Below, in pieces: positions 61,532-64,000 of a DNA stretch of 64,000 bases. The stretch's first letter is position 1; each line of letters starts with the position of its first letter. This stretch comes from Caulobacteraceae bacterium (GTDB lineage: Bacteria > Pseudomonadota > Alphaproteobacteria > Caulobacterales > Caulobacteraceae). The notes beneath the pieces are model-generated. The model searched no databases, was not told where the DNA came from, and was given only the letters and a program-made list of their open reading frames with translations. Position numbers and translations under genes: made by a program. The stretch covers positions 22,732-86,731 of the forward strand of contig DAIDGR010000017.1 in the NCBI GenBank assembly GCA_027452265.1, in the 5' to 3' direction.

Positions 61532-61647
61532 CCGAGCAAAAGGCGTATTGGTGGAGGCGGCGAAGGCGCCGAATTGTCCGGTGTCGTCTCGCCCTTGCGC
61601 GTCTTGCGAAACGCCGGGCTGATCCCGTCCAGGCGCAACGCGGCTTA
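61532..61647 (+). repeat. diverged copy of the 116-bp double-hairpin repeat
   Basis: The segment aligns in the same 116-bp register, most clearly at its end: CTTGCGAAACGCCGGGCTGATCC and CAGGCGCAACGCGGCTTA against the consensus GTTGCGAAGCGACGGGCTGGTTCC and CAAACGCAACGCGCTCTA. The first half is heavily mutated. It fills the gap between two convergent genes, and its last three bases are the DUF4170 gene's stop codon. Confidence 0.55.
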
Positions 61648-61881
61648 GTGGGAGTCCGGATCTTCGCGTGGGTCCAGCAGCTTGTGCGCGTGGATGATGA
61701 AATAGCGCATATGGGCGTTGTCCACCGTCGCCTGGGCCTTGGCGAGCCAGGCCCGGCGGGCCTCGGCATAGCTGGGATAGGCGCCGACAAAGTCGAGCTT
61801 GGTCAGATCGCGAAAGGCCGTGCCGCCGATTTCGGCGAGCTCGCCGCCAATGACCAGATGAAGAAGCTGGGGGTCGTGCAT
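61645..61881 (-). CDS. DUF4170 family protein
   Basis: The 78-residue protein (MHDPQLLHLVIGGELAEIGGTAFRDLTKLDFVGAYPSYAEARRAWLAKAQATVDNAHMRYFIIHAHKLLDP) matches the DUF4170 pattern of a small alpha/beta protein ending in FIIHAHKL. Function is unknown. It starts nine bases after pmbA on the same strand, as often seen in alphaproteobacteria. The stop is the border of a decayed repeat. Confidence 0.85.
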   Translation of the reverse strand: MHDPQLLHLVIGGELAEIGGTAFRDLTKLDFVGAYPSYAEARRAWLAKAQATVDNAHMRYFIIHAHKLLDPREDPDSH

Positions 61882-61889
61882 GGTCGGTC

Positions 61890-63221
61890 CTATTTCCCGG
61901 CGATGGCCAGGTTGTCCACCAGAAGCGAGGGGATGCGCAGGCCGCCGCGGGTATAGGTGTCGGCCCCGACCACCAGGCGGGCATAGATGTCGATCAGGTT
62001 TCCGGCCACGGTGATCTCGGTCACCGGATAGGCAAGGGCGCCGCCCTCAAACCAGTGACCGGAGCAGCCCACCGACCAGTCGCCGGTATTGGCGTTGAGC
62101 GAGGGGCCGAACATGGCGGTGATCAGCACCCCCGACCCGGCGTCGGCCATCAGCCCGGCCAGATCCTTCTCTCCCGGCTCCAGGGTGAGATTGGTGGCCG
62201 AGACCCCGGGCGGGCCGGCGAGCCCGCGCGAGGCGTGGCCCGTGGTCTCGAGCCCCAGTTGCCGGGCGGAGCTGGCGTTGAGCAGCCAGGTCGTGAGCAC
62301 GCCATCGGCGATCAGGTCCCGCGCCTGGTTGGCGACGCCCTCGTCATCGAAGGGCTGCGAGGCCAGGCCCCGGGGCCGGTGCGGGTCGTCTCGCAGGGTC
62401 ACACCGGCGGGAAACAGGCGCTCACCCAGCTTGTCCTTGAGGAACGATACGCCCCTCGCCACAGCCGGACCGGCGATGGCGCCCAGGAGCGGGCCAATCA
62501 GGGCCCCGGCCAGGCGGTTTTCGAAGATCACCGGCGCGGTGCAGGACTCGAGCTTGCGGGCGCCCAGACTGGCGACGGCGCGCCGGGCGGCTTCGGCGCC
62601 GATGACCGCGGGGTCGGGGAGGTCAGCGACCCAGCGGCTGGAGGCGGCGTCGTAGCCCTGCTCCATCTCCGAGCCCTCGCCGGCGATGGCCTGGGCCGAC
62701 AGGGATGAGGCGGTGCCGCGCTGCGCTCCGGCAAAACCATCACTGGTGACGAAGCGCCAGGCCGAGGAGGTCCAGCTGGCTGAGGCGCCATTGGAGTTGG
62801 AGACGTTCGGCGTCGCCAGAAGCGCGGCCTCGGCCTCCAGGGCGCGCTGTTCGAGGCGCTCGGCGGAAGGTTCGTCCGGGTCGAAGAGGTCGAGATCGGC
62901 ATGGTCGCCCCGGGCCAGGAGGGAGGTCGGGGGAAGGCCGGCATAGGGGTCCTCGGCCGCCAGCCGCGCCATGGCCACGGCCCGCTCCACCAGCTTGCGG
63001 CAGCCCTCCGGCGAGACGTCCGAGCCTGAGACCGAGGCGTGGCGGCGGCCGATCAGGACCCTCAGACCGAGATCCTGTGATTCCCCGCGCTCCACCTCCT
63101 CAAGGGCGCCCTGCCGCACCCCCACCGAGAGGGACTGGCGTTCGGCGAACACCGCCTCGGCGGACTGCGCGCCAGCGGCGAGGGCGGATTTGATGACCTG
63201 GTCGAGCGCGTCGATATTCAT
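61890..63221 (-). CDS. pmbA: PmbA/TldE-type metalloprotease subunit
   Basis: The start at 63221 (MNIDALDQVIKSALAAGAQSAEAVFAERQSLSVGVRQGALEEVERGESQDLGLRVLIG) gives 443 residues. VERGESQDLGLRVLIGRRHASVSGSD, PVIFENRLAGALIGPLLGAI and LTTWLLNASSARQLGLETTGHASRG are typical. It lacks the HExxxH of its partner TldD, so it is the E subunit of the TldD/TldE heterodimer that trims peptides and precursor proteins. tldD is not in the window. Confidence 0.93.
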   Translation of the reverse strand: MNIDALDQVIKSALAAGAQSAEAVFAERQSLSVGVRQGALEEVERGESQDLGLRVLIGRRHASVSGSDVSPEGCRKLVERAVAMARLAAEDPYAGLPPTSLLARGDHADLDLFDPDEPSAERLEQRALEAEAALLATPNVSNSNGASASWTSSAWRFVTSDGFAGAQRGTASSLSAQAIAGEGSEMEQGYDAASSRWVADLPDPAVIGAEAARRAVASLGARKLESCTAPVIFENRLAGALIGPLLGAIAGPAVARGVSFLKDKLGERLFPAGVTLRDDPHRPRGLASQPFDDEGVANQARDLIADGVLTTWLLNASSARQLGLETTGHASRGLAGPPGVSATNLTLEPGEKDLAGLMADAGSGVLITAMFGPSLNANTGDWSVGCSGHWFEGGALAYPVTEITVAGNLIDIYARLVVGADTYTRGGLRIPSLLVDNLAIAGK

Positions 63222-63281
63222 GCGGCGCGATATGCGCGACCCGGCGGCCGCCGACAAGCCGGACGAGACCCTCGCCCCGCC

Positions 63282-63353
63282 TCAGGCCCAGATCAGGCCC
63301 ACGTCAGGCCCACGTCAGGCCCACGTCGGGCCCACGTCAGGCCCACGTCAGGC
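63282..63353. repeat. 11-bp tandem repeat, six units plus a partial seventh
   Basis: TCAGGCCCACG is repeated head to tail at 63282, 63293, 63304, 63315, 63326 and 63337. The first and fifth units have changes (AGA for ACG at the end, G for A). The partial seventh unit (TCAGGC, 63348) holds the ydcH stop codon. The block lies between pmbA and ydcH. Eleven bases are close to one helical turn, so the units face the same side of the DNA. Confidence 0.9.
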
Positions 63354-63599
63354 AATGAGATCGGGGGTCAAGGTGGCGGCCAGCACGGTGATCTGATCCT
63401 TGATCAGAAGTTTGCGCTTCTTCAGTCGGGCGAGCTGGAGCTGATCGGTCTGTGGTGCGTCCTGCAGGGCTGTGACCGCCGCCGAGAGGTCGGCGTGCAG
63501 CTCACGCAAGCGCTCCAGCTTGCGCCGGGTCTCCGCCTCCGTGGCGCCTTCGATCTCGCTGTCGTCCATGCCCGGCCAGATGTCCTCAAGCGCCGCCAT
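63348..63599 (-). CDS. ydcH: YdcH family protein (DUF465)
   Basis: The ATG at 63599 (MAALEDIWPGMDDSEIEGATEAETRRKLERLRELHADLSAAVTAL) gives 83 residues; ATG at the internal MDDSEIEG is possible. It is mostly helical and contains LKKRKLLIKDQITVLAATL, the DUF465 mark. Small proteins of this kind are found throughout alphaproteobacteria with no firm function. Its start overlaps by 14 bases the end of a broken reading frame upstream. Its stop lies in the 11-bp tandem repeat. Confidence 0.83.
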   Translation of the reverse strand: MAALEDIWPGMDDSEIEGATEAETRRKLERLRELHADLSAAVTALQDAPQTDQLQLARLKKRKLLIKDQITVLAATLTPDLIA

Positions 63600-64000
63600 G
63601 ACCAAGCTTAGACCCGGCGGCGGCGTCTGACCAATCGGCGAGCGCCGAGAGATGTCCGGCAAGCGCGGTGGGGTCGCCCTGGGCGCCATAGGCTCGCACG
63701 GCCTCCGCCAGGGCGTCGATCAGCGTCGTCGGGGCTAGAGCACGATGCGTTTTCGTGGAATCGGCGAAGACGCTGAATCGTGCTCTTTCTTGAAGTCCTT
63801 GAGCGCGTTGCGAAGCGACGGGCTGGTTCCGTTCAAACGCAACGCGCTCTAGTCCCCCAGGCGCATCCGCCAGGGGAAGGCGGGCCAGATCTTCCAGAAG
63901 GCCTCGCTCGACCTCGATTTCCCGGTCGAGAGCCCGCGCGCGAGAGGCTCCCGCCGCGAGGGCCCGACGTTCAGCGCGCAGAGGACGAAGACGGTGGGTC
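63586..64000 (-). pseudogene. unidentified reading frame split by the 116-bp repeat (partial, runs off the right edge)
   Basis: On the minus strand, the frame from the edge encodes RALDREIEVERGLLEDLARLPWRMRLGD and stops at TAG, whose bases (63849-63851) are the repeat border. Beyond the repeat a frame shifted by two encodes APTTLIDALAEAVRAYGAQ and GDPTALAGHLSALADWSDAAAG, and stops at 63586, overlapping the ydcH start. Removing exactly 63736-63851 joins the two halves in frame. I do not recognise the product. The first half alone may still be made, ending at the repeat. The interruption is inference from frames. Confidence 0.45.
63736..63851 (+). repeat. 116-bp double-hairpin repeat, full copy
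   Basis: It reads TAGAGCACGATGCGTTTTCG through GTGCTCTTTC to GCAACGCGCTCTA, 116 bp, the inverse orientation of the copy at 42906. Both hairpins (9-bp GAGCACGAT stem with further inner pairing, and 12-bp GAGCGCGTTGCG stem) are intact. It interrupts what looks like a single minus-strand reading frame. Confidence 0.92.

Noticed and set aside
1-64000. tRNA, rRNA, CRISPR array, integrase or transposase
   Set aside because: I looked in the gaps and ORFs and found none; the only repeats are the short elements listed.

Overview
The window is GC-rich and densely coded, with mostly short gaps and many start/stop overlaps. It looks like chromosomal DNA from an alphaproteobacterium. The gene families and their order (rsmI-yraN-gshB, ydcH/DUF465, DUF1192, DUF4170, the class of pteridine reductase beside folB, cobT, feruloyl-CoA synthetase, tandem TonB-C-terminal-like proteins) suggest Caulobacteraceae, for example a Phenylobacterium or Caulobacter relative. 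That placement is inference from gene content; no rRNA gene is present to confirm it. I see no tRNA, rRNA, CRISPR array, prophage, transposase or integrase.

Layout. 0-6.2 kb: the end of a glutaryl-CoA dehydrogenase gene, an MHS-type transporter, a siroheme-synthase-like gene with a decayed methyltransferase half, an aldo/keto-reductase-fold protein lacking most of its catalytic tetrad, and a BtuB-type receptor under a clear cobalamin riboswitch. 6.2-12.5 kb: a GNAT acetyltransferase, a secreted protein made of five four-cysteine repeats, and a minus-strand overlapping run of glycosyltransferase, dihydroorotase and acyl-CoA ligase. 12.5-21.9 kb: ygfZ, a glycosyltransferase, tag-rnhB, polA, a protein with four TonB-C-terminal-like repeats, small zinc-finger and lipoprotein genes, and an ABC ATPase with no permease beside it. 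21.9-31.5 kb: accessory metabolism (isoaspartyl peptidase, quinone oxidoreductase, SDR, desaturase, cytochrome b561, alkyl sulfatase, an outer-membrane-like protein, Baeyer-Villiger-type monooxygenase). 31.5-42.8 kb: rsmI-yraN-gshB-comM-dinB, hemE, fbp-rpe, cobT-lldD. 43-53 kb: mtgA, nitroreductase, a MarR regulator with a lysine-rich tail, then a long minus-strand run yciB-ftsY-mtaB-SDR-dapF-oxyR and murI, purC. 53-64 kb: aldehyde dehydrogenase, a 28-residue membrane ORF, folM-like/folB, ilvE divergent from a two-component system, a second quinone oxidoreductase, DUF1192, a tyrosine-phosphatase-like gene, DUF4170, pmbA and ydcH.

The most unusual feature is a family of 116-bp double-hairpin repeats. 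Two near-identical copies lie at 42906-43021 and 63736-63851, two diverged copies at 22889-23003 and 61532-61647, and a fragment at 60580. Their TAG-bearing borders supply the stop codons of neighbouring genes, and the 63.7-kb copy appears to split a reading frame that becomes continuous again if exactly 116 bp are removed. Other points of interest are the five-repeat and four-repeat cysteine proteins, the apparent pseudoenzymes, and short tandem repeats at 12.5 and 63.3 kb.
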